The translations under genes were made by a program, and so were the position numbers. From Catalinimonas niigatensis (lineage in GTDB: Bacteria > Bacteroidota > Bacteroidia > Cytophagales > Cyclobacteriaceae), in the NCBI RefSeq assembly GCF_030506285.1, contig NZ_CP119422.1, positions 6,931,501 through 6,995,500 of the forward strand: DNA of 64,000 bases, written 5' to 3'. Shown here piece after piece: positions 54,439 through 63,540 of the stretch. A model generated the notes under the pieces. It saw nothing but the letters and a program-made list of their open reading frames with translations, searched no databases and was not told the origin of the DNA. Positions within the stretch are counted from its first letter, which is position 1. The number at the start of each line of letters is the position of its first letter.

Positions 54439-54578
54439 TGTGGAAAATTAGTTGTTGAAAATACTTAGTATTTTACCTATTATAAACAGAAGTGCTTCTG
54501 ATTTTTTATGATGTTTCCGAATGGGAAAGTCATTATATATTTATCTCAAACAGGTTCAGTATACTCCTTTAATCCTAT

Positions 54579-57026
54579 ATGAAGGTTGTAAAATTTTTGC
54601 TCTCATTTATCATTACGATAGCGCTTACCGTTGCCTTATCTATTAAAATACAGAGTATCCCCCCCCTTGGAAAATTTCTAGACCCTTTTCATGGGTTTTG
54701 GCAAAATGCAGAGACACTTATACCAGAAGGAAGCCCTTCTCTTGCCCTGGAAATGCTGGAAGCCCCGGTATCTGTCCATTATGACTCATTACTAATCCCT
54801 CATATTTTTGCCGAAAATGAAACTGATCTTTACAGGGTACAAGGCTATGTCATGGCCCAGCACCGGCTGTGGCAGATGGAATTTGTGACGCATGTAGCAG
54901 CGGGAAGAGTGTCTGAGATTATTGGAGAGCGGGCCCTGGAATTTGATCGTATGCAGCGAAGGAAAGGTTTGGCCTATGGAGCAGAAAATTCTCTTCAGGC
55001 ACTGATGAAAACTACCCTGGGACAGGTACAACTTGAAGCTTACGCAGCAGGAGTAAATGCCTACATCAACAAACTGACCTATGATCAACTACCGATAGAG
55101 TATAAAATTCTGGAATACAGGCCTGAATCCTGGACACCTCTTAAAACAGCACTACTGTTAAAATACATGGCGGATGATCTATCCGGCTCAGATAGTGATC
55201 TGGAAAATACCAATGCGCTTAAGTTTTTAGGAAAAGAAAGATTTGATTTTCTTTTTCCATCCCGCTCTATGGATGCGGAACCTGTCATTCCACCCTCAAA
55301 AAAATGGGAATTTAAAGCGGCTCCTCTGGATACACCAAAGGTAGTGATTGCAGATACCAGTGAGTTTATCATGCAGGTGATGGATCAACCTGATCCGGAT
55401 AATGGAAGTAACAACTGGGCAGTAGCCGGAAGTAAAACTAGGTCAGGAAAACCCATGCTGGCCAACGACCCTCATCTGGGGCTGAACCTGCCTTCTATCT
55501 GGTATGCGATGCAACTCAACGCACCCGGCGTAAATGTGATGGGAGTTACCTTGCCCGGAGCTCCTAATATCATCATTGGATTTAACGATTCAATTGCCTG
55601 GGGTGTCACCAATGCCAGAAGAGATGTGAAAGACTGGTATAAAATTCATTTTACCGATGCCTCACTTGATGAATACTATTATGATAATAATAAACTTAAA
55701 ACACAGAAGAGGGTAGAAGAAATCAAAGTAAGAGATGGAACAACAGTCTTTGATACTGTCACTTACACCCATTTTGGTCCGGTAGTCTTTGACAGTAGCT
55801 TTCCTGCCGATTCAGTGAATAATAATAAAAGAGGATTTGCGATGAAATGGACCGCACTGGATGCCTCTTCCGAATTGCTTGCTTTTTATTACCTTAACAG
55901 GGCTGATAATCATGCAGAATACGTGCAGGCGCTCAAATACTATGAAAGCCCGGCACAGAATTTTGTGTTTGCATCGGCTGCTGGAGATATCGCTATGTGG
56001 GTGCAGGGTAAATTTCCTGCCAAGTGGAGAGAACAGGGTAAGTTTCTGATGGATGGTAGTACATCCGAACTGGAATGGAAATCCATCATACCCAATAACC
56101 ACAATCCTCAGGTATTGAATCCTGAAAGGGGGTTTGTGAGTTCCGCCAATCAGATACCTGTAGCTCAGAATTATCCTTATTATGTATATGATGATACCTA
56201 TGAACACTACCGGAACCGCCGTATCAATGAAAGACTTGGTAAGATGAGAAATATTATGCCTAAAGATTTTATGGATCTACAGAATGATACCTATAATCTT
56301 ATGGCGGCGGAATCATTGCCCCTGATGCTGGATACCTTAGACATCGCTAGTCTCAGTGTTGAGGAAAAAGAAGTTTATGATTTACTATTGAGATGGAATT
56401 TATACAACAATGTGAATTATAAAGCTCCTTCTATTTATGAAAGATGGTGGGAAAATCTCTATAACCTGATTTGGGATGAATTTGACCAGGATGGGATAGA
56501 AATTCAGAAGCCGGATAAAGAGACTACTATTGATATCATGAATAATTATCCGGATGATGCTTTTATAGATTTGCAAGGCACCACTGTGGTAGAAACCTTA
56601 CCGGAGATAGTACAGGAATCATTTTCGCAAACAGTAAAAGAATTAAATGCGTGGAAAGAAGAGCATGAAGAAGAGTATTTCTGGGGTAATTACAAAAATA
56701 CCAGACTTAGTCATTTACTTAGGCTAGAACCTTTTTCTATCGATAAACTGATGGTAGGAGGAGGTAGAAGTATTGTGGCTGCCAATAGCCAGAATCATGG
56801 GCAATCCTGGAAAATGATTGTGGAATTAGGAGACCAACCTAAGGCTTGGGCGGTATATCCCGGAGGACAGTCCGGCAATCCAGGCAGCCCTTATTATGAT
56901 CATATGGTAAGTAACTGGAGCAGTGGAAAGTATTTTCCTTTACTATTTATGAAAAATAAAGAACAAATTGCGGCGGGTATTATGTTCAGGCAATCTTTAT
57001 ATCCTACTACCGATACGGAAAAATAA
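54579..57026 (+). CDS. Penicillin-acylase family Ntn-hydrolase, secreted
   Basis: The 815-aa proenzyme has an N-terminal membrane/signal segment (VVKFLLSFIITIALTVALSI) and the PF01804 fold. The alpha part contains AQHRLWQMEFVTHVAAGRVSEIIG. Autoprocessing would expose Ser277 in GSNNWAVAG, the N-terminal nucleophile of the beta chain, followed by NDPHLGLNLPSIWY, GAPNIIIGFNDSIAWGVTNA and a late GQSGNPGSPYYDHM with the conserved Asn/Arg-type pocket region. Family members cleave acyl side chains from beta-lactams or acyl-homoserine lactones in the periplasm; which applies cannot be told. A small membrane protein gene follows after 2 bp. Confidence 0.9.
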   Translation: MKVVKFLLSFIITIALTVALSIKIQSIPPLGKFLDPFHGFWQNAETLIPEGSPSLALEMLEAPVSVHYDSLLIPHIFAENETDLYRVQGYVMAQHRLWQMEFVTHVAAGRVSEIIGERALEFDRMQRRKGLAYGAENSLQALMKTTLGQVQLEAYAAGVNAYINKLTYDQLPIEYKILEYRPESWTPLKTALLLKYMADDLSGSDSDLENTNALKFLGKERFDFLFPSRSMDAEPVIPPSKKWEFKAAPLDTPKVVIADTSEFIMQVMDQPDPDNGSNNWAVAGSKTRSGKPMLANDPHLGLNLPSIWYAMQLNAPGVNVMGVTLPGAPNIIIGFNDSIAWGVTNARRDVKDWYKIHFTDASLDEYYYDNNKLKTQKRVEEIKVRDGTTVFDTVTYTHFGPVVFDSSFPADSVNNNKRGFAMKWTALDASSELLAFYYLNRADNHAEYVQALKYYESPAQNFVFASAAGDIAMWVQGKFPAKWREQGKFLMDGSTSELEWKSIIPNNHNPQVLNPERGFVSSANQIPVAQNYPYYVYDDTYEHYRNRRINERLGKMRNIMPKDFMDLQNDTYNLMAAESLPLMLDTLDIASLSVEEKEVYDLLLRWNLYNNVNYKAPSIYERWWENLYNLIWDEFDQDGIEIQKPDKETTIDIMNNYPDDAFIDLQGTTVVETLPEIVQESFSQTVKELNAWKEEHEEEYFWGNYKNTRLSHLLRLEPFSIDKLMVGGGRSIVAANSQNHGQSWKMIVELGDQPKAWAVYPGGQSGNPGSPYYDHMVSNWSSGKYFPLLFMKNKEQIAAGIMFRQSLYPTTDTEK

Positions 57027-57028
57027 CT

Positions 57029-57403
57029 ATGCGTTTTATTTTTAAGATTATCTTAATAGCTGGATTAAGCTACCTCTTTGAATTGTTTTTGCCGTGGTGG
57101 TCTGTGGTGATTGCGGCTTTTCTGGTTAACCTATGGATGCCCAGTAAAGGTTTTGTTGATTTTCTGAGTGGATTTTTGGGCGTGGGCTTGTTATGGCTGA
57201 TTTATGCCTGGCTCATAGATTCAGATACTGCCAGTGTACTTTCCGCCAGGATAGCGCAGCTTTTTAATATGCCCAATGCTTCCTTTATGATTGCTATTAC
57301 CGGACTGGTAGGAGGAATAGCCGGTGGGTTTGCTGCTTTGAGTGGAAGCCAGTTTAGGCGCATCTTTATCAAAGACGAACCTAAACGTGGCTATTATTCT
57401 TAA
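57029..57403 (+). CDS. Small membrane protein downstream of the acylase
   Basis: The 124-aa protein has about three to four hydrophobic segments (FIFKIILIAGLSYLFELFLPWWSVVIAAFLVNLW, LGVGLLWLIYAWLI, FMIAITGLVGGIAGGFAALSG) and a short basic C-terminus, FRRIFIKDEPKRGYYS. It starts 2 bp after the acylase stop, so it is cotranscribed. Family unknown to me; a helper role in the membrane is possible. Confidence 0.65.
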   Translation: MRFIFKIILIAGLSYLFELFLPWWSVVIAAFLVNLWMPSKGFVDFLSGFLGVGLLWLIYAWLIDSDTASVLSARIAQLFNMPNASFMIAITGLVGGIAGGFAALSGSQFRRIFIKDEPKRGYYS

Positions 57404-57406
57404 AAG

Positions 57407-57426
57407 AAGCTTGAGGCATCAAGCTT
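57407..57426. terminator. Hairpin between convergent genes
   Basis: AAGCTTGA (57407-57414) and TCAAGCTT (57419-57426) form an 8-bp stem with a 4-nt loop just after the small membrane protein gene and 28 bp before the end of the pyrophosphatase gene. It lacks a T run on the plus strand; possibly a bidirectional terminator. Confidence 0.4.
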
Positions 57427-57453
57427 GAACTCACGCTTCTGCCTTTCAACGAT

Positions 57454-57963
57454 TTAACTTCTGGGGTTTTCAGTATAACGTTTCTGTGCGTCTTTGATGG
57501 CATTTAAAGCTGCCTCTTTTCCTTCCCAGCCTTCAATACCCACTTTCTTCTTTTCAAGATCTTTATATACCTGGAAAAAATGTTCAATTTCCATTTTCAA
57601 GTGGGGATTGACTTCTTCCAGCGTGGTTACCTTATTCCAGATAGGATCACTTACCGGCACACAAAGTATTTTGTCATCTGTTCCTTTTTCATCATACATT
57701 TTGAAAAGGCCGATAGGCATTACTTCCATCAGACAACCAGGAAAAGTAGGCTCTGTTACCAGTACCAGGACGTCCAGTTCATCTCCATCTTCAGCCAGCG
57801 TTTCAGGGATAAAGCCATAGTCACTGGGATAAAACATAGAAGAGAATATCATACGGTCATAACGGATCATTTTCTTATTCCTGTCATACTCGTATTTGTT
57901 ACGGCTGCCTTTTGGAATTTCAATAATCGCATCAATAGAGAATTCATCTGTTGCGTAGGCCAT
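57454..57963 (-). CDS. ppa: Soluble inorganic pyrophosphatase
   Basis: The 169-aa protein is a family I pyrophosphatase: DAIIEIPKGSRNKYEYD at the N-terminus, YPSDYGFIPETLAEDGDELDVLVLV with the metal-binding aspartates, and DDKILCVPVSDP. It hydrolyses PPi in the cytoplasm, pulling biosynthetic reactions forward. Length fits the family. A membrane pyrophosphatase gene lies 3 kb away. Confidence 0.94.
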   Translation of the reverse strand: MAYATDEFSIDAIIEIPKGSRNKYEYDRNKKMIRYDRMIFSSMFYPSDYGFIPETLAEDGDELDVLVLVTEPTFPGCLMEVMPIGLFKMYDEKGTDDKILCVPVSDPIWNKVTTLEEVNPHLKMEIEHFFQVYKDLEKKKVGIEGWEGKEAALNAIKDAQKRYTENPRS

Positions 57964-58031
57964 GATTTCAGTTAAATTAATTTTGAAACATCATTATACG
58001 TTATCTACTTAGTAATTTTAAAAACCAAAAG

Positions 58032-59120
58032 ATGTATTGCACTTTTCAGAAGTATACACTCCATTTCAAATTCCCTGCGGGTACATCTCGTGGTGTTCTC
58101 AGGCACAAAGATTCTCTTTTTATCAAAGTTTCCCAAGCATATCAAACAAAGCTTTATGGAATAGGAGAGTGCGCGCCTCTAAAAGGACTTAGCCTGGATG
58201 ATCGCGATGATTTGGAAGAAATATTGAAGAAAATCTGCACGAAACTTTCAGGGTCAAAATGGGAGCCGAAAAGTGAAGAAGAGATCTTTCAATGGGTTCA
58301 GGAAAACATTGACAAAAATCTGCCTTCGGTTCGCTTTGGCATGGAGACTGCACTACTAGATGCTTACTATTATGGTAAAAGAAAGATCTTATCTAATCCG
58401 TGGTCTGAAGCCCCACACCAGCCTATTTCTATCAATGGGCTGGCCTGGATGGGTGACAAGGCATGGATGTTGGAACAAGTAAGAAAAAAGCTTGAGGAAG
58501 GATTTAGTTGCATCAAAATAAAAATAGGTGCCATTGATTTTGAACAGGAAATGAAGCTGCTCGCATACATTAGAGATCACTATGCTGCTGATCAAATCAC
58601 AATCCGTGTAGATGCCAACGGCGCTTTTACAGCAAGGGATGTGTATCAAAAATTGGAAAGACTGTCAAACTATGATGTGCATTCCATAGAGCAGCCAATT
58701 GCTGTAGGGCAGCATCAGTTTATGCGTGAATTGTGTGCACAAAGTCCGGTAGCGATAGCCTTGGATGAAGAGTTGATTGGGGTATTGGATATGAAAGACA
58801 AAGTTGAATTACTGGAAAAAATCAAGCCCAGCTACATCATTATCAAGCCTACACTGCTGGGTGGAATTGCAGCCAGCAGAGACTGGATTAGGTTGGCAGA
58901 AGAAAGAAATATAGGTTGGTGGATAACTTCTGCGCTTGAATCTAATATCGGATTAAATGCTATTGCTCAATACACTGCTACTTACGATTTGAAAATACCT
59001 CAGGGCTTGGGTACTGGTCAGCTTTATCATAATAACTTTTCTTCACCCTTAAAAATTGATAGTGGACACTTATACCATGATACAGGTGTAGCATGGGATC
59101 TTAATTTGTTTCAGGAATGA
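58032..59120 (+). CDS. menC: o-Succinylbenzoate synthase-like enolase-superfamily enzyme
   Basis: The 362-aa protein has the muconate-lactonising subgroup pattern: a capping domain (about 1-125), then barrel residues KIK (Lys162, Lys164 in SCIKIKIG), metal ligands Asp194 (IRVDANGAF), Glu220 (SIEQPI) and Asp245 (ALDEELIG), and the second acid/base Lys272 (IIIKPTLLGG), followed by SALESNIGLNAIAQ. This fits OSB synthase of menaquinone biosynthesis; dipeptide epimerases share the residues, so the call is not absolute. No other men genes are present. It overlaps the next gene by 4 bp. Confidence 0.8.
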   Translation: MYCTFQKYTLHFKFPAGTSRGVLRHKDSLFIKVSQAYQTKLYGIGECAPLKGLSLDDRDDLEEILKKICTKLSGSKWEPKSEEEIFQWVQENIDKNLPSVRFGMETALLDAYYYGKRKILSNPWSEAPHQPISINGLAWMGDKAWMLEQVRKKLEEGFSCIKIKIGAIDFEQEMKLLAYIRDHYAADQITIRVDANGAFTARDVYQKLERLSNYDVHSIEQPIAVGQHQFMRELCAQSPVAIALDEELIGVLDMKDKVELLEKIKPSYIIIKPTLLGGIAASRDWIRLAEERNIGWWITSALESNIGLNAIAQYTATYDLKIPQGLGTGQLYHNNFSSPLKIDSGHLYHDTGVAWDLNLFQE

Positions 59121-59890
59121 ACTATACATTGATAACAGGAGCAAGCAGCGGAATAGGGGCAGCAATAGCACGAAGATGTGCCAGAGAAGGATTTAATTTG
59201 ATATTAGTAGCCAGAACAACCCATCTTCTTGAAGCACTGGCCAAGGAAATTGAAGAAAACCATAAGGTGGTGGTGCAGGTCATCACGGCTGATTTATTGT
59301 CACCAAATGCAGCTTATCATTTATATACCACCTGCCAGAAAAATAAGTGGCCGGTACGTATACTCATCAATAATGCTGGGTTGGGACTATGGGGAAATTT
59401 TCAGGATTTGTCTCTGGAACATATGGTGGAGATGATGCAACTCAATCAGCAGTTGCTGGTAGAGCTTACCCACTTTTTTATCCCTATGCTCAGAGAGGTA
59501 CCTTATGCACATATATTGAATGTTTCCAGCACGGCTTCTTTCCAGCCTGTTCCGTATTTTAGCGTTTATGCTGCCAGCAAAAGCTTTGTGCTTTCGTTTT
59601 CCCGGGGACTTAGAAAAGAACTTGAACCTTACAAAATCAATGTATCTTGTTTGTGCCCCGGTCCAACGGAATCTGAGTTTTTCAGCAAGTCAGGTTTTAA
59701 AAAAATAGATTGGGCAAAGGGGGCATTTATGAAAACAGGAGAGGTTGCCGACATAGCCATTAATAGTTTGTTGGAGAAAAAAGCCATCATCATTCCCGGA
59801 TTCTCTAACAGTATAGGGGCTTTTTTCAGTAAACATCTGCCTTCCGGATTGATGGCAGCTTTAACCGGAAAATATTTTCAGCCCAAATAA
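59117..59890 (+). CDS. Short-chain dehydrogenase/reductase
   Basis: The 257-aa classical SDR has YTLITGASSGIGAAIARR (cofactor loop), RILINNAGLG, ILNVSSTASF with the catalytic Ser, and YAASK with Tyr and Lys. The DltE-like SNSIGAFFSKHLPSG tail suggests the YqjQ/DltE type of subgroup. Substrate unknown. Its start overlaps the menC stop (ATGA), so the two are cotranscribed. Confidence 0.88.
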   Translation: MNYTLITGASSGIGAAIARRCAREGFNLILVARTTHLLEALAKEIEENHKVVVQVITADLLSPNAAYHLYTTCQKNKWPVRILINNAGLGLWGNFQDLSLEHMVEMMQLNQQLLVELTHFFIPMLREVPYAHILNVSSTASFQPVPYFSVYAASKSFVLSFSRGLRKELEPYKINVSCLCPGPTESEFFSKSGFKKIDWAKGAFMKTGEVADIAINSLLEKKAIIIPGFSNSIGAFFSKHLPSGLMAALTGKYFQPK

Positions 59891-59920
59891 GAATAAGTGG
59901 ATATATAAGTTGAATAAACT

Positions 59921-60973
59921 ATGAAGTTCAACAAAACAGAAACTGCAAAGGTCAAAAAGCTACTTCTACAATGGGAATCTGAAGGAAAATTGAGTCACGA
60001 TAAGGTGATGGAATTACTGAATAATGTTGAGCTTTCTGAAAACAAAAGTACTTTTGACTGGAGAAACCTTTCTCTGCTGGCTTTTTTCTTTGCAGTGATG
60101 TGCATCATCATGGCCACAGCACTGATGATTTCAGATGACTGGTTGGAAAGATTGATCAATACCGTTTTTGATGTACATGATAGTCTCAAGAGTTTATTCT
60201 TTTTTATCCTGGCGGGTACATTATATTTTTTAGCAAAAAAAAGGAGGGAAGCTTATCCGAAAAAAGTATTTAGTAATGAATCGCTTTTTTTGTTCGGTTC
60301 TGTTTGTGTTGCCTTTGGCATTACTTATTTAGGTTTCACTCTGGGCATGTCCGATGGATATTTCCCAATCCTTATTTTATTGGCTTCACTGATCTTTGGA
60401 AGTGTGGGGCTTTTTTGGGACACAACGGTCAACTGGTATCTGGCGATCGTAGCTTTAGCTTTGTGGTTTGGTACAGCGACTTCCTATTGGTCAGGTAGTG
60501 ATGACCTGTTTATAGGCATGAATTATCCAATGAGATATGTCTTGTTTGGTCTTATGCTCATCGGATTGAGCAAAGTTTTTCAGCGTTTTAAATGGCCCAG
60601 TAGATTTGTAAGCAGTACTTATTTTGTTGGACTGGTTGCCTTATTTTTCTCTTTCTGGTTACTTTCTGTTTTTGGCAATTACGTGGATCTGGGAGCCTGG
60701 AGTGAGGTGTCACAGTATAAATTTATCATTTGGGCCGTTGTGCTGGCAATCATTTCATTGATAGCTATCTGGTATGGATTAAGATTCAACGAAAAAGTAA
60801 CCCGTGATGTAGGAATTGTATTTCTGTTGCTAAACCTCTATACCCGATATTTTGAATATTTCTGGGATAGTCTGCATAAAGTATTATTTTTTATCATACT
60901 GGCGATATCATTCTGGTTGATTGGCAGGAAAGCTGAGAATATCTGGAATCTCGCAGATAAGGTAGAAGGTTGA
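59921..60973 (+). CDS. DUF2157-like membrane protein
   Basis: The 350-aa protein has a soluble helical N-terminus (KKLLLQWESEGKLSHDKVMELLN, the DUF2157-type start) and about nine to ten membrane segments, ending in IWNLADKVEG. No catalytic residues are evident. It starts 30 bp after the SDR gene and may belong to the same message. Its stop codon lies within a hairpin that also covers the stop of hppA on the other strand. Confidence 0.7.
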   Translation: MKFNKTETAKVKKLLLQWESEGKLSHDKVMELLNNVELSENKSTFDWRNLSLLAFFFAVMCIIMATALMISDDWLERLINTVFDVHDSLKSLFFFILAGTLYFLAKKRREAYPKKVFSNESLFLFGSVCVAFGITYLGFTLGMSDGYFPILILLASLIFGSVGLFWDTTVNWYLAIVALALWFGTATSYWSGSDDLFIGMNYPMRYVLFGLMLIGLSKVFQRFKWPSRFVSSTYFVGLVALFFSFWLLSVFGNYVDLGAWSEVSQYKFIIWAVVLAIISLIAIWYGLRFNEKVTRDVGIVFLLLNLYTRYFEYFWDSLHKVLFFIILAISFWLIGRKAENIWNLADKVEG

Positions 60974-60991
60974 AGCTATTCTGCTTCAACC
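60968..60991. terminator. Hairpin shared by both convergent stop codons
   Basis: GGTTGAAGC (60968-60976) and GCTTCAACC (60983-60991) form a perfect 9-bp stem with a 6-nt loop (TATTCT). The stem contains the stop of the DUF2157-like gene and the last codons and stop of hppA. It probably terminates both transcripts, although no clear T run follows. Confidence 0.55.
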
Positions 60992-63186
60992 CCATTAGTT
61001 TCCAAAACAATTTCTTTAGCAGTTTCTTTTTGTAATTCCTCGCCCAGATGTGGTGTTTGGTTTACAGAAATGTGCGGAGCAATAATCAGAGCTACAATGG
61101 AAGTTAACTTAATCAGGATATTCATTGATGGACCGGAAGTATCCTTAAAAGGATCACCAACCGTATCACCGGTTACTGATGCTTTATGGGCTTCTGAGCC
61201 TTTATATTGCATTTTGCCATCAATTTCCACGCCTTTTTCAAAAGATTTTTTGGCGTTGTCCCAGGCACCACCCGCATTATTCTGAAATATTCCCATCAAA
61301 ACCCCTGAAACGGTAATACCTGCCAGCAGCCCTCCCAGAATTTCAGCAGAAGGGGTATCGGGAAAGACACCTTTGAGACCAAAGCCTACGATGATGGGAG
61401 AAAGTAACGCTATTGCACCGGGTAAAATCATTTCCCGGATAGAAGCTTTGGTAGAGATTTCCACACACTTTTCGTATTCAGGCTTGGCTTTATATTCCAT
61501 GATCCCGGGAATATCCCTGAATTGCCTTCTTACTTCCTGTACCATATCCATGGCTGCTCTTCCTACTGCTGCGATGCAAAGTGAAGAAAAGATGAAAGGG
61601 ATCATAGCACCTACGAATAGAGCGCCCAACACTGGTGCTTTATACAAATCAATGCTACTGATACCGGCAACTCCTACAAAGGCGGCAAACAAAGCCAATG
61701 CGGTAAGCGCAGCGGAAGCAATGGCAAATCCCTTTCCGGTAGCAGCAGTAGTATTTCCTACAGCATCCAGATTATCAGTACGCTTTCTTACCTCATCAGG
61801 GAGTCCGCTCATCTCTGCAATACCCCCTGCATTGTCAGCGATGGGACCAAAAGCGTCAATAGCCAATTGCATTGCTGTAGTTGCCATCATACCGGCAGCA
61901 GCAATAGCAACACCATATAAGCCTGCAAAACTGTAGGAAGTAATGATACCGCCAGCCAGCACAAGAATAGGTAATACGGTGGATTCCATGCCTATAGCCA
62001 AACCACCGATGATGTTGGTTGCATGACCGGTAGAAGATTGTTTGATGATGGAATTTACCGGACGACGGCCAATAGCCGTATAATATTCTGTAATGATGCT
62101 CATCAGGGCACCTACAATCAAACCTACAAAAATAGCCCAGAAGACATCCATAGCGCTAAAGCTAAAATTACGGATAACCATCGTTTCAGGTAGCAAAGCC
62201 CCCACAATAAAGTAAGAAGCGATAACTGTTAGTATAATGGATGACCAGTTGCCGAGGTTTAAAGCACGTTGTACGCTATCGGTTTCTTTATTGATCCTGA
62301 CAAACAAGGTGCCGACTACTGAAAAAACCAATCCAACACCGGCAATCAGCATAGGAAGGATTACCGGAGCGATGCCACCAAAATTATCCTGAGAAACGAT
62401 CTCTCTTCCCAATACCATTGTAGCTAAAATAGTGGCTACATAAGAGCCAAAAAGATCTGCGCCCATACCTGCGACATCACCAACATTATCCCCTACATTA
62501 TCGGCAATTGTGGCGGGGTTACGTACATCATCTTCCGGAATACCGGCTTCTACTTTCCCTACCAGATCAGCCCCTACATCAGCAGCTTTGGTATAAATAC
62601 CACCACCCACCCGGGCAAAAAGAGCAATACTTTCGGCGCCCAGTGAAAATCCGGCCAGGACTTCAAGTGCTTTTTCCATTTCTATGCCATTGACAGAAGC
62701 ACCTGTACCCACTACATACATCTGGAAAAAGACAATAAACAATCCTCCTAAGCCTAGTACTGCTAAGCCTGCAACTCCCAGTCCCATCACAGTTCCTCCG
62801 GCAAAAGAGATACTGAGTGCTTTGGAAAGGCTGGTACGCGCTGCCTGTGCAGTACGAACGTTGGCTTTGGTTGCGACACTCATACCTATATATCCTGCAA
62901 ATGCTGACAGTATGGCACCAATGAGAAAAGATATCGCAATGACAGGGCTTGAGTTCTCTACCAAGGTTCCCGACCATGCCAATACAATGGATGCGATAAT
63001 GGCAAAATAAGTAAGCACTTTCCATTCAGCTTTAAGGAAAGCCATAGCACCGTTGGCGATGTATTGGGCTAGTTCTTTCATCGTCTGATCACCGGCATCT
63101 TGGCGCTTAATCCAGGCTGAGCGAATAGCTGTATAAATTAAAGCAAGAATTCCAAGCGCGGGCACAACGTATACAATGCTATGCAT
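60976..63186 (-). CDS. hppA: Membrane-bound ion-pumping pyrophosphatase, K+-dependent type
   Basis: The 736-aa protein has about 16 membrane segments and the M-PPase signatures: [18 protein letters not shown] (PPi site), [25 protein letters not shown]-like [10 protein letters not shown], and [10 protein letters not shown] near the end with [27 protein letters not shown] has Ala and Gly at the positions that are Lys and Thr in K+-independent enzymes, so it should need potassium. It couples PPi hydrolysis to H+ or Na+ export; the ion is not settled by this alone. It has its own upstream promoter. Confidence 0.93.
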   Translation of the reverse strand: MHSIVYVVPALGILALIYTAIRSAWIKRQDAGDQTMKELAQYIANGAMAFLKAEWKVLTYFAIIASIVLAWSGTLVENSSPVIAISFLIGAILSAFAGYIGMSVATKANVRTAQAARTSLSKALSISFAGGTVMGLGVAGLAVLGLGGLFIVFFQMYVVGTGASVNGIEMEKALEVLAGFSLGAESIALFARVGGGIYTKAADVGADLVGKVEAGIPEDDVRNPATIADNVGDNVGDVAGMGADLFGSYVATILATMVLGREIVSQDNFGGIAPVILPMLIAGVGLVFSVVGTLFVRINKETDSVQRALNLGNWSSIILTVIASYFIVGALLPETMVIRNFSFSAMDVFWAIFVGLIVGALMSIITEYYTAIGRRPVNSIIKQSSTGHATNIIGGLAIGMESTVLPILVLAGGIITSYSFAGLYGVAIAAAGMMATTAMQLAIDAFGPIADNAGGIAEMSGLPDEVRKRTDNLDAVGNTTAATGKGFAIASAALTALALFAAFVGVAGISSIDLYKAPVLGALFVGAMIPFIFSSLCIAAVGRAAMDMVQEVRRQFRDIPGIMEYKAKPEYEKCVEISTKASIREMILPGAIALLSPIIVGFGLKGVFPDTPSAEILGGLLAGITVSGVLMGIFQNNAGGAWDNAKKSFEKGVEIDGKMQYKGSEAHKASVTGDTVGDPFKDTSGPSMNILIKLTSIVALIIAPHISVNQTPHLGEELQKETAKEIVLETNGVEAE

Positions 63187-63235
63187 GAATATGAATTATT
63201 TTAAGTTAGTTATTGACTTTCAATGATTAGCGGTG

Positions 63236-63262
63236 CAAATATAGAATAACCCTTTCTTTTAA
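63236..63262 (-). promoter_or_regulatory. Candidate promoter of hppA
   Basis: On the minus strand TATATTTG at 63243-63236 fits the -7 element exactly, and a T run (TTTT) 19 bp upstream is close to the -33 TTTG. The start codon lies about 50 bp downstream. Confidence 0.5.
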
Positions 63263-63392
63263 AAAACCATTTTTAGATTTCTTCATGCTTATTTGCACGT
63301 TATATTGGATTATAAGCAACCAAGGGACTAAATTTAAAGGAGTATCTAACAATAGGATCAAATTGAGGTTAGATTATTAAATTTGAAAAAAT

Positions 63393-63539
63393 ATGAACGG
63401 AATAGTTAGATTATTAATAGGTATGGGAGCGGGAGTTATATTGCTAAAAATTGTGATGGTAAACCCGGTTAAGAAATACATTTTAGGTGCACTGGTAGAT
63501 GGTGCATATTATATGATTAAGAGAAAACTTAAAGATTGA
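63393..63539 (+). CDS. Small membrane-associated protein, 48 aa
   Basis: An ATG at 63393 opens 48 codons ending at TGA 63537-63539: a hydrophobic N-terminal segment (IVRLLIGMGAGVILLKIVMV) followed by a helical stretch and a basic tail (MIKRKLKD). It lies between hppA (divergent) and the exonuclease gene (convergent, 1 bp away). The pattern is that of a single-span membrane peptide. Family unknown. Confidence 0.5.
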   Translation: MNGIVRLLIGMGAGVILLKIVMVNPVKKYILGALVDGAYYMIKRKLKD

Positions 63540-63540
63540 T

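Noticed and set aside
61373-61936. 187-codon open frame on the plus strand
   Set aside because: Antisense to hppA in a codon-biased, Ala/Gly-rich region that leaves the opposite frame open by chance.
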